Shown here piece after piece: positions 48,207-57,351 of a stretch of 64,000 nucleotides of DNA. The translations under genes were made by a program, and so were the position numbers. Source of the DNA: Enterobacter sp. 10-1. GTDB lineage: Bacteria; Pseudomonadota; Gammaproteobacteria; Enterobacterales; Enterobacteriaceae. The notes under the pieces were generated by a model. The model saw nothing but the letters and a program-made list of their open reading frames with translations. It searched no databases and was not told where the DNA came from. The stretch is taken from NCBI GenBank assembly GCA_002270295.1, contig NISF01000007.1, forward strand, positions 248,540 to 312,539, in the 5' to 3' direction. Each line of letters begins with the position of its first letter. The first letter of the stretch is position 1.

Positions 48207-48995
48207 ATGAATAATGCCTTTAAAGATGCGCTGCAGGCCGGGCGCCCGCAAATCGGCCTGTGGCTGGGACTCTGCAGCAGCTACAGCGCCGAGCTGCTGG
48301 CCGGCGCCGGATTCGACTGGCTGCTGATTGACGGTGAACACGCGCCGAACAGCGTGCAGACGGTGCTGACCCAGCTGCAGGCGGTGGCGCCTTACGCCAG
48401 CCAGCCGGTCGTGCGCCCTTCGTGGAACGACCCGGTGCAGATTAAACAGCTGCTGGACGTCGGGGCGCAAACCCTGCTGGTGCCGATGGTGCAGAACGCC
48501 GACGAAGCGCGGCTGGCGGTGAAAGCCACGCGCTATCCGCCGGCCGGCATTCGCGGCGTCGGCAGCGCCCTGGCCCGCGCTTCGCGCTGGAACCGCATCC
48601 CGGATTATCTCCATCAGGCCAACGACGCCATGTGCGTGCTGGTGCAGATTGAGACCCGCGAGGCGCTGAAGAACCTGCCGCAGATCCTCGAGGTTGAGGG
48701 GGTGGACGGCGTGTTTATCGGCCCGGCGGATCTCAGCGCCGATATGGGCTTCGGCGGCAATCCGCAGCATTCGGAAGTGCAGGCGGCGATCGAAAGCGCC
48801 ATCGTGCAAATCCGGCGGGCGGGCAAAGCGCCGGGCATTCTGATGGCCAATGAGCAGCTGGCAAAACACTATCTTGAGCTCGGCGCGCTGTTTGTCGCCG
48901 TCGGCGTCGACACCACCCTGCTCGCCCGCGCCGCCGAAGCCTTAGCCGGGCGCTTTGGCGCCAGCGGAACCGCAGCCCAGTCCGGCGTCTATTAA
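48207..48995 (+). CDS. hpaI: HpaI: 4-hydroxy-2-oxoheptanedioate aldolase
   Basis: HpaI is a class II (metal-dependent) aldolase that splits HKHD into pyruvate and succinic semialdehyde, the end of the pathway. It is 262 residues. The catalytic His45 is in LIDGEHAPN and the Arg is in PVVRPSWND; the metal acids are in VQIETREAL and [12 protein letters not shown]. It starts 13 bp after hpaH. The succinic semialdehyde could be oxidised by the Sad-like enzyme at 58441. Confidence 0.96.
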   Translation: MNNAFKDALQAGRPQIGLWLGLCSSYSAELLAGAGFDWLLIDGEHAPNSVQTVLTQLQAVAPYASQPVVRPSWNDPVQIKQLLDVGAQTLLVPMVQNADEARLAVKATRYPPAGIRGVGSALARASRWNRIPDYLHQANDAMCVLVQIETREALKNLPQILEVEGVDGVFIGPADLSADMGFGGNPQHSEVQAAIESAIVQIRRAGKAPGILMANEQLAKHYLELGALFVAVGVDTTLLARAAEALAGRFGASGTAAQSGVY

Positions 48996-49039
48996 CGCCA
49001 AATCGCGACCCTACAAAAATTCCCATTAGAGGAAAGACC

Positions 49040-50416
49040 ATGAGCGACACATCATCAGCCATTCCGGAGACGCGCGATCCCGCCAATCAGCACAAGCAGC
49101 TGACGGCGCAGCAGCAGTCGGTTATCAATAAGCTGTTTCGCCGCCTGATCGTATTTTTGTTCGTGCTGTTTATCTTTTCATTCCTCGACCGCATCAATAT
49201 CGGCTTTGCCGGACTGACGATGGGCCAGGATCTGGGGCTGAACGCCACTATGTTCGGCCTGGCCACCACGCTGTTTTACGCCACCTACGTTATCTTCGGT
49301 ATTCCGAGCAATATCATGCTCAGCATCGTCGGCGCCCGCCGCTGGATAGCCACCATCATGGTGCTGTGGGGGATCGCCTCCACCGCCACGATGTTCGCCA
49401 CCGGCCCCAAAAGCCTGTACGTGCTGCGTATGCTGGTCGGGATCACCGAGGCCGGCTTTCTGCCCGGCATTCTGCTCTATTTAACCTACTGGTTTCCGGC
49501 ATTTTTCCGCGCCCGCGCCAACGCCCTGTTTATGATTGCCATGCCGGTGACCACCGCCATCGGTTCGATTGTTTCCGGCTATATTCTGTCGCTGGACGGC
49601 CTCTTCAACCTGCACGGCTGGCAGTGGCTGTTTTTGCTCGAAGGGTTCCCGTCGGTGCTGCTGGGCATCATGGTGTGGTACTGGCTGGATGACTCCCCGG
49701 CAAAAGCCAAATGGCTGACCGCAGAGGACAAAAAGTGTCTGCAGGAGATGATGGATAACGACCGGCTGACGCTGGTACAGCCGGAAGGCGCCGTCAGCCA
49801 CCGCGCGATGCAGCAGCGCAGCCTGTGGCGCGAAGTCTTCACGCCGATCGTGCTGATGTACACCCTGGCTTATTTTTGCCTGACCAATACCCTCAGCGCG
49901 ATCAGCATCTGGACGCCGCAGATCCTTAAAAGCTTTAACGAGGGAAGCAGCAATATCACCATCGGCCTGCTGGCGGCGATCCCGCAGATCTGTACCATTC
50001 TGGGGATGATTTACTGGAGCCGTCATTCTGATAAATGCCAGGAGCGCAGGCACCATACCGCCCTGCCGTATCTGTTTGCCGCCGCCGGCTGGCTGCTGGC
50101 CTCGGCGACCGATCACAGCCTGATCCAGATGCTGGGGATCGTCATGGCCTCTACCGGCTCCTTTAGCGCAATGGCCATTTTCTGGACCACGCCGGATCAG
50201 TCGATCAGCCTGCGCGCCAGGGCGATCGGTATCGCCGTGATCAACGCCACCGGCAATATTGGATCGGCGCTAAGCCCGTTTATGATCGGCTGGCTGAAGG
50301 ATCTGACCGGCAGCTTTAACAGCGGCCTGTGGTTTGTCGCCAGCCTGCTGGTGATTGGCGCCGTGATTATCTGGGCTATTCCGATGAAAGCCTCGCGCCC
50401 GCGCGCCACGCCTTAA
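49040..50416 (+). CDS. hpaX: HpaX: 4-hydroxyphenylacetate permease
   Basis: A 458-residue MFS transporter of the anion:cation symporter family with 12 helices. The N-terminal FSFLDRINIGFAGLTMGQDLG and the loop 2-3 region IPSNIMLSIVGARRWIA are typical of this family. A 35-residue polar tail precedes helix 1. GAGGAAAG is upstream. It is placed between hpaI and hpaA as in E. coli W. Confidence 0.94.
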   Translation: MSDTSSAIPETRDPANQHKQLTAQQQSVINKLFRRLIVFLFVLFIFSFLDRINIGFAGLTMGQDLGLNATMFGLATTLFYATYVIFGIPSNIMLSIVGARRWIATIMVLWGIASTATMFATGPKSLYVLRMLVGITEAGFLPGILLYLTYWFPAFFRARANALFMIAMPVTTAIGSIVSGYILSLDGLFNLHGWQWLFLLEGFPSVLLGIMVWYWLDDSPAKAKWLTAEDKKCLQEMMDNDRLTLVQPEGAVSHRAMQQRSLWREVFTPIVLMYTLAYFCLTNTLSAISIWTPQILKSFNEGSSNITIGLLAAIPQICTILGMIYWSRHSDKCQERRHHTALPYLFAAAGWLLASATDHSLIQMLGIVMASTGSFSAMAIFWTTPDQSISLRARAIGIAVINATGNIGSALSPFMIGWLKDLTGSFNSGLWFVASLLVIGAVIIWAIPMKASRPRATP

Positions 50417-50425
50417 GGAGCGGCT

Positions 50426-51316
50426 ATGCCCCAGCGTTCGATCGCCAATATCGATATCAATAAAGAGTACGATGAAAGCCTGGGCACGGAAGACGTGCAC
50501 TACCAGTCGTTTGCCCGCATGGCGGCCTTTTTTGGCCGCGACATGCAGGCCCATCGCCACGACCAGTATTTTCAGATGCACTTTCTCGATACCGGGCAGA
50601 TTGAGCTGCAGCTCGACGATCACCGCTACTCGGTGCAGGCGCCGCTGTTCGTCCTGACGCCGCCGTCGGTGCCGCACGCGTTTATCACCGGCTCCGAGAG
50701 CGATGGCCACGTGCTGACCGTGCGGGAGGATCTGATCTGGCCGCTGCTGGAGGCGCTCTATCCCGGCACCCGGGAGGCCTTTGGCCTGCCGGGGATGTGC
50801 CTGTCGCTGGCCGATAAGCCGGATGAGCTCGCGGCGCTGGCCCACTACTGGCGGCTGATTGAGCGCGAATCGACCTCGCAGCTGGCGGGGCGCGAGCACA
50901 CGCTGATGCTGCTGGCGCAGGCGGTGTTCACCCTGCTGTTGCGCAACGCCAGGCTCGACGACCACGCCGCCAGCGGCATCCGCGGCGAGCTCAAGCTGTT
51001 CCAGCGCTTTAACCAGACTATCGACGGCCACTACCACCAGCACTGGACGGTGCCGGATTACGCCAATGAGCTGCACATTACCGAATCAAGGCTGACCGAC
51101 ATCTGCCGACGCTTTGCCAACCGGCCGCCGAAGCGCCTGATTTTCGACCGGCAGCTGCGCGAGGCCAAGCGGCTGCTGCTGTTTTCCGATAGCGCGGTCA
51201 ACGAAATCGCCTGGCAGCTGGGGTTTAAGGACCCGGCCTATTTTGCCCGTTTTTTTCATCGCCTGGTCGGCTGCTCGCCCAGCGCGTTCAGAACGCAAAA
51301 AGTACCGGTATCCTGA
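50426..51316 (+). CDS. hpaA: HpaA: AraC-family activator of hpaBC
   Basis: HpaA senses 4-hydroxyphenylacetate and activates the hpaBC promoter. It has 296 residues: an N-terminal cupin domain (about 35-110, HRHDQYFQMHFLDTG) and a C-terminal AraC helix-turn-helix pair (about 195-295, VPDYANELHITESRLTDICRR and VNEIAWQLGFKDPAYFARFF). It starts 9 bp after hpaX, with AAGGAG, so it is expressed with the meta operon. Confidence 0.94.
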   Translation: MPQRSIANIDINKEYDESLGTEDVHYQSFARMAAFFGRDMQAHRHDQYFQMHFLDTGQIELQLDDHRYSVQAPLFVLTPPSVPHAFITGSESDGHVLTVREDLIWPLLEALYPGTREAFGLPGMCLSLADKPDELAALAHYWRLIERESTSQLAGREHTLMLLAQAVFTLLLRNARLDDHAASGIRGELKLFQRFNQTIDGHYHQHWTVPDYANELHITESRLTDICRRFANRPPKRLIFDRQLREAKRLLLFSDSAVNEIAWQLGFKDPAYFARFFHRLVGCSPSAFRTQKVPVS

Positions 51317-51389
51317 GTTTTTCCCGGCAGCGGCGCGCGGCGGCAAAAAACGAAAAACCGACCCGGATCACAGAACGCCATCCTGCCTG

Positions 51390-51416
51390 AAAAGTACCCG
51401 CCGTTGACCTAAAAGT
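51390..51416 (+). promoter_or_regulatory. Direct repeats upstream of hpaBC, candidate HpaA site
   Basis: AAAAGT occurs at 51390-51395 and 51411-51416, exactly 21 bp apart, the two-turn spacing common for AraC-family sites. The first copy is inside CTGAAAAGTACC, a 12-mer also found in the hpaR-hpaG1 gap (42979-42990). A third AAAAGTACC lies at 51298 in the end of hpaA. Confidence 0.45.
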
Positions 51417-51566
51417 CTCTTCACGGAACCCGCCTGAACCGCTTCAATTAAACAACAAAAAGAAAACATAAATTTAACCTTTGTACCCTAAATAATTCGA
51501 GCCGCAGCCAGATGGACGCCGCCCGAAGCATGACGGGATATGCCAATTAATACTGAAGAGGTCCCG

Positions 51567-53129
51567 ATGAAACCTGAAGATTTCCGCGCAGACGCTAAAC
51601 GCCCGTTAACCGGGGAAGAGTACCTGAAGAGCCTGCAGGACGGCCGCGAAATTTACATCTACGGCGAGCGCGTCAAAGACGTCACCACCCACCCGGCGTT
51701 CCGCAACGCCGCCGCCTCCGTCGGCCAGCTGTACGATGCGCTGCACAAACCGGCGCTGCAGGACGCCCTGTGCTGGAACACCGATACCGGCAGCGGCGGC
51801 TATACGCATAAATTCTTCCGCGTGGCGAAAAGCGCCGACGATCTGCGCCAGCAGCGCGACGCCATCGCCGAGTGGTCGCGCCTGAGCTACGGCTGGATGG
51901 GCCGCACCCCGGACTACAAAGCCGCCTTCGGCTGCGCGCTGGGCGCCAATCCGGCGTTTTACGGCCAGTTCGAACAGAACGCCCGCAGCTGGTACACCCG
52001 CATTCAAGAAACCGGCCTGTACTTTAACCACGCCATCGTCAACCCGCCGATCGACCGCCATAAGCCGGCCGATGAGGTGAAAGACGTCTACATCAAGCTG
52101 GAAAAAGAGACCGACGCCGGGATCATCGTCAGCGGGGCGAAAGTCGTCGCCACCAACTCGGCGCTGACCCACTACAACATGATTGGCTTCGGCTCCGCGC
52201 AGGTGATGGGGGAAAACCCGGACTTCGCGCTGATGTTCGTGGCCCCGATGGATGCCGAAGGGGTGAAGCTTATCTCCCGCGCCTCCTATGAAATGGTCGC
52301 CGGAGTGACCGGATCGCCGTATGACTACCCGCTCTCCAGCCGCTTCGACGAGAACGACGCGATCCTGGTGATGGATAAGGTGCTGATCCCGTGGGAAAAC
52401 GTGCTGATCTATCGCGATTTCGATCGCTGTCGCCGCTGGACGATGGAAGGCGGCTTCGCCCGCATGTACCCGCTGCAGGCCTGCGTGCGTCTGGCGGTTA
52501 AGCTCGACTTTATCACCGCCCTGCTCAAGCGCTCGCTGGAGTGTACCGGCACCCTGGAGTTCCGCGGCGTGCAGGCGGATCTCGGCGAGGTGGTGGCCTG
52601 GCGCAATATGTTCTGGGCGCTGAGCGATTCGATGTGCTCCGAGGCGACGCCGTGGGTTAACGGCGCGTACCTGCCGGATCACGCTGCGCTGCAAACCTAC
52701 CGCGTGATGGCGCCGATGGCCTACGCCAAAATCAAAAACATCATCGAGCGTAACGTCACCAGCGGCCTGATCTACCTCCCGTCCAGCGCGCGCGATCTCA
52801 ATAATCCGCAGATCGACCAGTATCTGGCGAAATACGTGCGCGGATCGAACGGGATGGATCACGTCGAACGCATCAAGATCCTCAAGCTGATGTGGGACGC
52901 GATCGGCAGCGAATTCGGCGGCCGTCACGAGCTGTATGAAATCAACTACTCCGGTAGCCAGGATGAAATCCGCCTGCAGTGTCTGCGCCAGGCGCAGAGC
53001 TCCGGCAACATGGACAAAATGATGGCGATGGTCGATCGCTGCCTTTCTGAGTACGACCAGCACGGCTGGACGGTTCCGCATCTGCACAATAACTCTGATA
53101 TCAATATGTTGGATAAGCTGCTGAAGTAA
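51567..53129 (+). CDS. hpaB: HpaB: 4-hydroxyphenylacetate 3-monooxygenase, oxygenase component
   Basis: HpaB uses FADH2 supplied by HpaC to hydroxylate 4-hydroxyphenylacetate to homoprotocatechuate, and also other phenols. It has 520 residues, the E. coli W length, from an ATG with GAGG upstream; the frame is open nine codons earlier. The acyl-CoA-dehydrogenase-like fold is recognised by TGSPYDYPLSSRFDENDAILV and IGSEFGGRHELYEINYSG. It has its own promoter region (51317-51566). Confidence 0.97.
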   Translation: MKPEDFRADAKRPLTGEEYLKSLQDGREIYIYGERVKDVTTHPAFRNAAASVGQLYDALHKPALQDALCWNTDTGSGGYTHKFFRVAKSADDLRQQRDAIAEWSRLSYGWMGRTPDYKAAFGCALGANPAFYGQFEQNARSWYTRIQETGLYFNHAIVNPPIDRHKPADEVKDVYIKLEKETDAGIIVSGAKVVATNSALTHYNMIGFGSAQVMGENPDFALMFVAPMDAEGVKLISRASYEMVAGVTGSPYDYPLSSRFDENDAILVMDKVLIPWENVLIYRDFDRCRRWTMEGGFARMYPLQACVRLAVKLDFITALLKRSLECTGTLEFRGVQADLGEVVAWRNMFWALSDSMCSEATPWVNGAYLPDHAALQTYRVMAPMAYAKIKNIIERNVTSGLIYLPSSARDLNNPQIDQYLAKYVRGSNGMDHVERIKILKLMWDAIGSEFGGRHELYEINYSGSQDEIRLQCLRQAQSSGNMDKMMAMVDRCLSEYDQHGWTVPHLHNNSDINMLDKLLK

Positions 53130-53148
53130 TTCACAGCGGGAGGTCACA

Positions 53149-53661
53149 ATGCAATTAGATGAACAACGCCTGCGCTTTCGCGATGCCATGTCCAGCCTGT
53201 CGGCTGCGGTGAACGTTATCACCACCGAAGGCGATGCCGGCCGCTGCGGCATCACCGCCACCGCGGTGTGCTCGGTAACCGATACGCCGCCGTCGGTGAT
53301 GGTGTGTATCAACGCCAACAGCGCAATGAACCCGGTATTCCAGGGCAACGGCAGGCTGTGCATTAACGTCCTGAACCACGAGCAGGAGGTGATGGCGCGC
53401 CACTTCGCCGGAATGACCGGGGTGACGATGGAGGAGCGCTTCAGCCTCTCGTGCTGGCAAAAAGGCGTACTGGGGCAGCCGGTGCTGAAGGATTCGCTGG
53501 CCAGCCTCGAAGGCGATATCAGCCAGGTGCAGGCCATCGGCAGCCACCTGGTCTACCTGGTCGAGATTAAGAACATCACCCTAAGCCAGGAAGGCCACGG
53601 GCTGATTTACTTTAAACGTCGCTTCCATCCGGTGATGATGGCGATGGAAGCCGCGGTCTAG
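53149..53661 (+). CDS. hpaC: HpaC: flavin reductase component
   Basis: HpaC is an NAD(P)H:flavin oxidoreductase that supplies reduced FAD to HpaB. It is 170 residues of the flavin-reductase-like split-barrel family, with RDAMSSLSAAVNVITTEG at the N-terminus, FNM-type NVLNHEQEVMARHFAG, and the C-terminal HGLIYFKRRFH. GGGAGG lies before the ATG. A hairpin terminator follows. Confidence 0.96.
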   Translation: MQLDEQRLRFRDAMSSLSAAVNVITTEGDAGRCGITATAVCSVTDTPPSVMVCINANSAMNPVFQGNGRLCINVLNHEQEVMARHFAGMTGVTMEERFSLSCWQKGVLGQPVLKDSLASLEGDISQVQAIGSHLVYLVEIKNITLSQEGHGLIYFKRRFHPVMMAMEAAV

Positions 53662-53670
53662 CCAGGCTCA

Positions 53671-53706
53671 TTCTCCTCCCTGCCGCCAGGGGGGAGAAAT
53701 TCTTGT
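53671..53706 (+). terminator. Terminator after hpaBC
   Basis: An 11-bp stem TTCTCCTCCCT / AGGGGGGAGAA (one U-G pair) with a 6-base loop is followed by ATTCTT. It ends the hpaBC unit just before the btsT promoter. Confidence 0.7.
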
Positions 53707-53719
53707 GATCTCAATCACA
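53704..53719 (+). promoter_or_regulatory. CRP site upstream of btsT
   Basis: TGTGA-TCTCAA-TCACA has both CRP half-sites perfect with the canonical 6-bp spacer. It agrees with the known CRP dependence of btsT (yjiY) in E. coli. Confidence 0.85.
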
Positions 53720-53747
53720 TATTACCCCACTGTTCATTTCCTGCCCA

Positions 53748-53795
53748 ACCGCTTAGCCCGGCACGTGACCGCTTAACCCGCCATACAACCACTCA
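53748..53795 (+). promoter_or_regulatory. Three BtsR-type direct repeats
   Basis: ACCGCTTA (53748), ACCGCTTA (53768) and ACCACTCA (53788) recur at an exact 20-bp period. They match the ACC(G/A)CT(C/T)A motif known for the pyruvate-responsive BtsS/BtsR system. E. coli is described with two copies; here three are visible. Confidence 0.75.
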
Positions 53796-53924
53796 TAGAC
53801 TTACCCAACTTTACGCGCGCAAAGTTCTGGCAAGATCGTCCCCAGCATAGTGACTCAATACCTCCTCAAAATTACGTTCAGACGGCTTCGGCCAATTATT
53901 CAACTCATAACGCCAGGTTTTACT

Positions 53925-56075
53925 ATGGATACTAAAAAACTATTCAAGCACATACCCTGGGTGATTCTTGGAATCATCGGGGCATTTTGCCTCTCGGTCG
54001 TCGCCCTGCGTCGCGGGGAGCACGTCAGCGCCCTGTGGATTGTCGTCGCATCGGTATCGGTCTATCTGGTGGCCTACCGCTACTACAGCCTGTACATCGC
54101 CCAAAAAGTGATGAAGCTCGACCCAACCCGCGCGACGCCGGCGGTCATTAACAACGATGGCCTGAACTACGTGCCGACCAACCGCTACGTGCTGTTCGGC
54201 CACCACTTCGCCGCTATTGCCGGCGCGGGCCCGCTGGTCGGCCCGGTACTGGCCGCGCAGATGGGCTACCTGCCCGGTACGCTGTGGCTGCTGGCAGGCG
54301 TGGTTCTGGCGGGGGCGGTGCAGGACTTTATGGTGCTGTTTATCTCCTCGCGCCGTAACGGTTCATCGCTGGGTGAAATGATCAAAGAAGAGATGGGCCC
54401 GATTCCGGGGTCGATCGCCCTGTTCGGCTGCTTCCTGATTATGATAATCATCCTTGCGGTGCTGGCGCTGATCGTCGTGAAGGCGCTGGCGGAAAGCCCG
54501 TGGGGCGTCTTTACCGTCTGTTCAACCGTACCGATCGCGCTGTTTATGGGGATCTACATGCGCTTCCTGCGCCCGGGACGCGTGGGCGAAATTTCGGTTA
54601 TCGGTATCGTGCTGCTGGTGGCTTCCATCTACTTCGGCGGCGTGATTGCCCACGACCCGTACTGGGGCCCGGCGCTGACCTTTAAAGACACCACCATCAC
54701 CTTCACCCTGATCGGCTACGCGTTTATCTCCGCGCTGCTGCCGGTATGGCTGATTCTGGCGCCGCGCGACTACCTGGCGACGTTCCTGAAAATCGGCGTT
54801 ATCGTCGGCCTGGCGCTGGGCATCGTTATCCTTAATCCGGATCTGAAAATGCCGGCGGTCACCCAGTACATCGACGGTACCGGCCCGCTGTGGAAAGGTG
54901 CCCTGTTCCCGTTCCTGTTTATCACCATCGCCTGCGGCGCGGTCTCCGGCTTCCATGCGCTGATCGCTTCCGGCACCACGCCGAAGCTGCTGGCTAACGA
55001 AACCGACGCGCGCTTTATCGGCTATGGCGCAATGCTGATGGAGTCCTTCGTGGCGGTCATGGCGCTGGTAGCGGCGTCTATCATCGAACCGGGCCTCTAT
55101 TTTGCGATGAACACCCCGCCGGCCGGCCTCGGTATCGTGATGCCGAACCTGCATGAAATGGGCGGCGAAAACGCCGCGATGATTGCCGCGCAGCTGAAAG
55201 AAGTCACCGTACACGCGGCGGCTACCGTCAGCTCCTGGGGCTTCGTAATTTCGCCTGAGCAGATCCTGCAAACGGCGAAAGACATCGGTGAACCGTCGGT
55301 GCTGAACCGAGCGGGCGGCGCGCCGACCCTGGCCGTCGGTATCGCGCACGTGTTCCACAAAATCATCCCGATGGCGGATATGGGCTTCTGGTACCACTTC
55401 GGTATTCTGTTTGAGGCGCTGTTTATCCTTACCGCCCTCGATGCCGGTACCCGCGCAGGCCGCTTTATGCTCCAGGATCTGTTGGGCAACTTTGTGCCGT
55501 TCCTGAAGAAAACCGATTCGCTGGTTGCCGGTATCGTGGGGACCGCGGGCTGCGTAGGCCTGTGGGGCTACCTGCTGTATCAGGGCGTGGTCGACCCGCT
55601 GGGCGGCGTGAAGAGCCTGTGGCCGCTGTTCGGCATCTCTAACCAGATGCTGGCCGCCGTGGCGCTGGTTCTTGGCACCGTGGTGCTGGTCAAAATGCAG
55701 CGTACCAAATACATCTGGGTCACCGTGATCCCGGCCGCATGGCTGCTGCTGTGCACCACCTGGGCGCTGGGTCTGAAACTGTTCAGCACCAACCCGCAGA
55801 TGGAAGGCTTCTTCTTTATGGCCCAGCAGTACAAAGAGAAGATTGCCGCCGGCGGTGAGCTTAGCGCGCAGCAGATTGCCAACATGAACCATATCGTGGT
55901 GAACAACTACACCAACGCCGGTTTAAGCATTCTGTTCCTGGTGGTGGTCTACAGCATCATCTTCTACGGCATCAAAACGTGGCTCAACGTGCGTAACAAT
56001 AAGGTACGTACCGACAAAGAGACCCCGTATGTGCCGGTGCCGGAAGGCGGCGTGAAGACCTCTTCACACCACTAA
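53925..56075 (+). CDS. btsT: BtsT (YjiY): pyruvate/H+ symporter, CstA family
   Basis: BtsT imports pyruvate with protons in nutrient-limited cells. It is 716 residues with about 16 to 18 helices. The start at 53925 (MDTKKLFKHIPWVILGIIGAF) matches E. coli; the frame is open 25 codons further upstream. CstA-family motifs HHFAAIAGAGPLVGPVLAAQMG and FGISNQMLAAVAL are intact, and the tail ends VPEGGVKTSSHH. A CRP site and BtsR repeats lie upstream. A strong terminator separates it from yjiX. Confidence 0.97.
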   Translation: MDTKKLFKHIPWVILGIIGAFCLSVVALRRGEHVSALWIVVASVSVYLVAYRYYSLYIAQKVMKLDPTRATPAVINNDGLNYVPTNRYVLFGHHFAAIAGAGPLVGPVLAAQMGYLPGTLWLLAGVVLAGAVQDFMVLFISSRRNGSSLGEMIKEEMGPIPGSIALFGCFLIMIIILAVLALIVVKALAESPWGVFTVCSTVPIALFMGIYMRFLRPGRVGEISVIGIVLLVASIYFGGVIAHDPYWGPALTFKDTTITFTLIGYAFISALLPVWLILAPRDYLATFLKIGVIVGLALGIVILNPDLKMPAVTQYIDGTGPLWKGALFPFLFITIACGAVSGFHALIASGTTPKLLANETDARFIGYGAMLMESFVAVMALVAASIIEPGLYFAMNTPPAGLGIVMPNLHEMGGENAAMIAAQLKEVTVHAAATVSSWGFVISPEQILQTAKDIGEPSVLNRAGGAPTLAVGIAHVFHKIIPMADMGFWYHFGILFEALFILTALDAGTRAGRFMLQDLLGNFVPFLKKTDSLVAGIVGTAGCVGLWGYLLYQGVVDPLGGVKSLWPLFGISNQMLAAVALVLGTVVLVKMQRTKYIWVTVIPAAWLLLCTTWALGLKLFSTNPQMEGFFFMAQQYKEKIAAGGELSAQQIANMNHIVVNNYTNAGLSILFLVVVYSIIFYGIKTWLNVRNNKVRTDKETPYVPVPEGGVKTSSHH

Positions 56076-56088
56076 TCCAGCTCCGTTC

Positions 56089-56111
56089 AGCCCCGCTTCG
56101 GCGGGGCTTTT
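56089..56111 (+). terminator. Rho-independent terminator between btsT and yjiX
   Basis: AGCCCCGC-TTCG-GCGGGGCT followed by TTTTCC is a textbook terminator with a stable tetraloop. A second small stem AGCCCG / CGGGCT lies near 56142-56158, just upstream of yjiX. Confidence 0.88.
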
Positions 56112-56179
56112 CCGTAAATGACGCAACCCGGCATTAAAATAGCCCGCTCGACGGGCTCAACACATATCTGGAACGAGCA

Positions 56180-56383
56180 ATGTTTGGTAACTTAGGTCAG
56201 GCTAAAAAGTACCTGGGTCAGGCGGCGAAGATGCTGATTGGCATTCCGGACTACGACAATTACGTCGAACATATGCAGACCAACCATCCGGATAAACCGT
56301 ATATGACCTACAACGAATTCTTCCGCGAGCGCCAGGAAGCGCGCTACGGCGGGAGCGGCGAAGGCGGCGTACGCTGCTGTTAA
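56180..56383 (+). CDS. yjiX: YjiX: YbdD/YjiX-family small protein
   Basis: A 67-residue cytosolic protein that accompanies CstA-family carriers (YbdD with CstA, YjiX with BtsT). In ybdD it is needed for transporter activity. [26 protein letters not shown] is highly conserved, and the C-terminus GVRCC has a Cys pair. The stop overlaps the region just before yjiA. GAACGAG precedes the ATG. Confidence 0.94.
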   Translation: MFGNLGQAKKYLGQAAKMLIGIPDYDNYVEHMQTNHPDKPYMTYNEFFRERQEARYGGSGEGGVRCC

Positions 56384-56394
56384 TGGAGGCACGC

Positions 56395-57351
56395 ATGACA
56401 CCGATTGCAGTTACCCTGCTGACCGGTTTTCTTGGCGCAGGCAAAACCACCCTGCTGCGGCACATTCTCAATGCGCAGCACGGCTTTAAAATCGCGGTGA
56501 TCGAAAACGAATTTGGTGAAGTCTCCGTTGATGACCAGCTGATTGGCGATCGCGCCACCCAGATCAAAACCCTGACCAACGGCTGCATCTGCTGCACCCG
56601 TTCCAACGAGCTGGAAGACGCCCTGCTCGACCTGCTCGACAGCCGCGATCGCGGTGAGATTGCCTTCGACCGGCTGGTGATTGAGTGCACCGGCATGGCC
56701 GACCCCGGTCCGATTATTCAGACCTTTTTCTCCCATGAGATCCTCTGCGAACGCTACCTGCTGGATGGGGTGATTGCGCTGGTTGATGCGGTCCACGCCG
56801 ACCAGCAGATGAACCAGTTCACCATCGCCCAGTCGCAGGTGGGTTACGCCGACCGTATTCTGCTGACCAAAACCGACGTCGCGGGCAGCAGCGAAGCGCT
56901 GCGCGAACGGCTGGCGCGTATCAACGCCCGCGCGCCGATTTACGCCGTCACCCACGGCGATATCGATCTGAGCCAGCTGTTTAATACCGGCGGCTTTATG
57001 CTGGAGGAGCGGGTGGTAAGCGCTAAGCCGCGCTTCCATTTTATTGCCGACCAGCAAAACGACGTTTCGTCGATTGTGGTGGAGCTGGACTACCCGGTCG
57101 ATATCAGCGAGGTGTCGCGGGTTATGGAAAACCTGCTGCTCTCATTCGCCGAGCAGCTGATGCGCTACAAAGGGATGCTGTGGATTGACGGCGAGCCTAA
57201 CCGCCTGCTGTTCCAGGGCGTCCAGCGCCTGTACAGCGCCGACTGGGACCGCCCGTGGGGCGACGACCAGCCGCACAGCACGCTGGTGTTTATCGGCATT
57301 AACCTGCCGGAAGAGGAGATTCGGGCGGCGTTTGCCGGATTGCGGAAGTAA
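56395..57351 (+). CDS. yjiA: YjiA: COG0523/G3E-family metal-binding GTPase
   Basis: YjiA is a GTPase that binds Zn, Co or Ni, proposed as a metallochaperone. The start at 56395 (MTPIAVTLLTGFLGAGKTT) follows GGAGG and gives 318 residues as in E. coli. Walker A GFLGAGKTT (11-19), the metal motif GCICC (63-67), ECTGMADPG, and the TKTD guanine motif are intact, with a C-terminal CobW_C domain. It is the end of the btsT-yjiX-yjiA unit. Confidence 0.96.
   Translation: MTPIAVTLLTGFLGAGKTTLLRHILNAQHGFKIAVIENEFGEVSVDDQLIGDRATQIKTLTNGCICCTRSNELEDALLDLLDSRDRGEIAFDRLVIECTGMADPGPIIQTFFSHEILCERYLLDGVIALVDAVHADQQMNQFTIAQSQVGYADRILLTKTDVAGSSEALRERLARINARAPIYAVTHGDIDLSQLFNTGGFMLEERVVSAKPRFHFIADQQNDVSSIVVELDYPVDISEVSRVMENLLLSFAEQLMRYKGMLWIDGEPNRLLFQGVQRLYSADWDRPWGDDQPHSTLVFIGINLPEEEIRAAFAGLRK

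Noticed and set aside
51606-53537. A 643-codon open frame on the minus strand opposite hpaB and hpaC
   Set aside because: High-GC antisense frame. hpaB and hpaC are clearly the real genes by motifs, starts and ribosome sites.
54522-55892. A 456-codon minus-strand frame within btsT
   Set aside because: Composition is His/Gln/Arg-rich without a hydrophobic core or motif; it mirrors the btsT codons.
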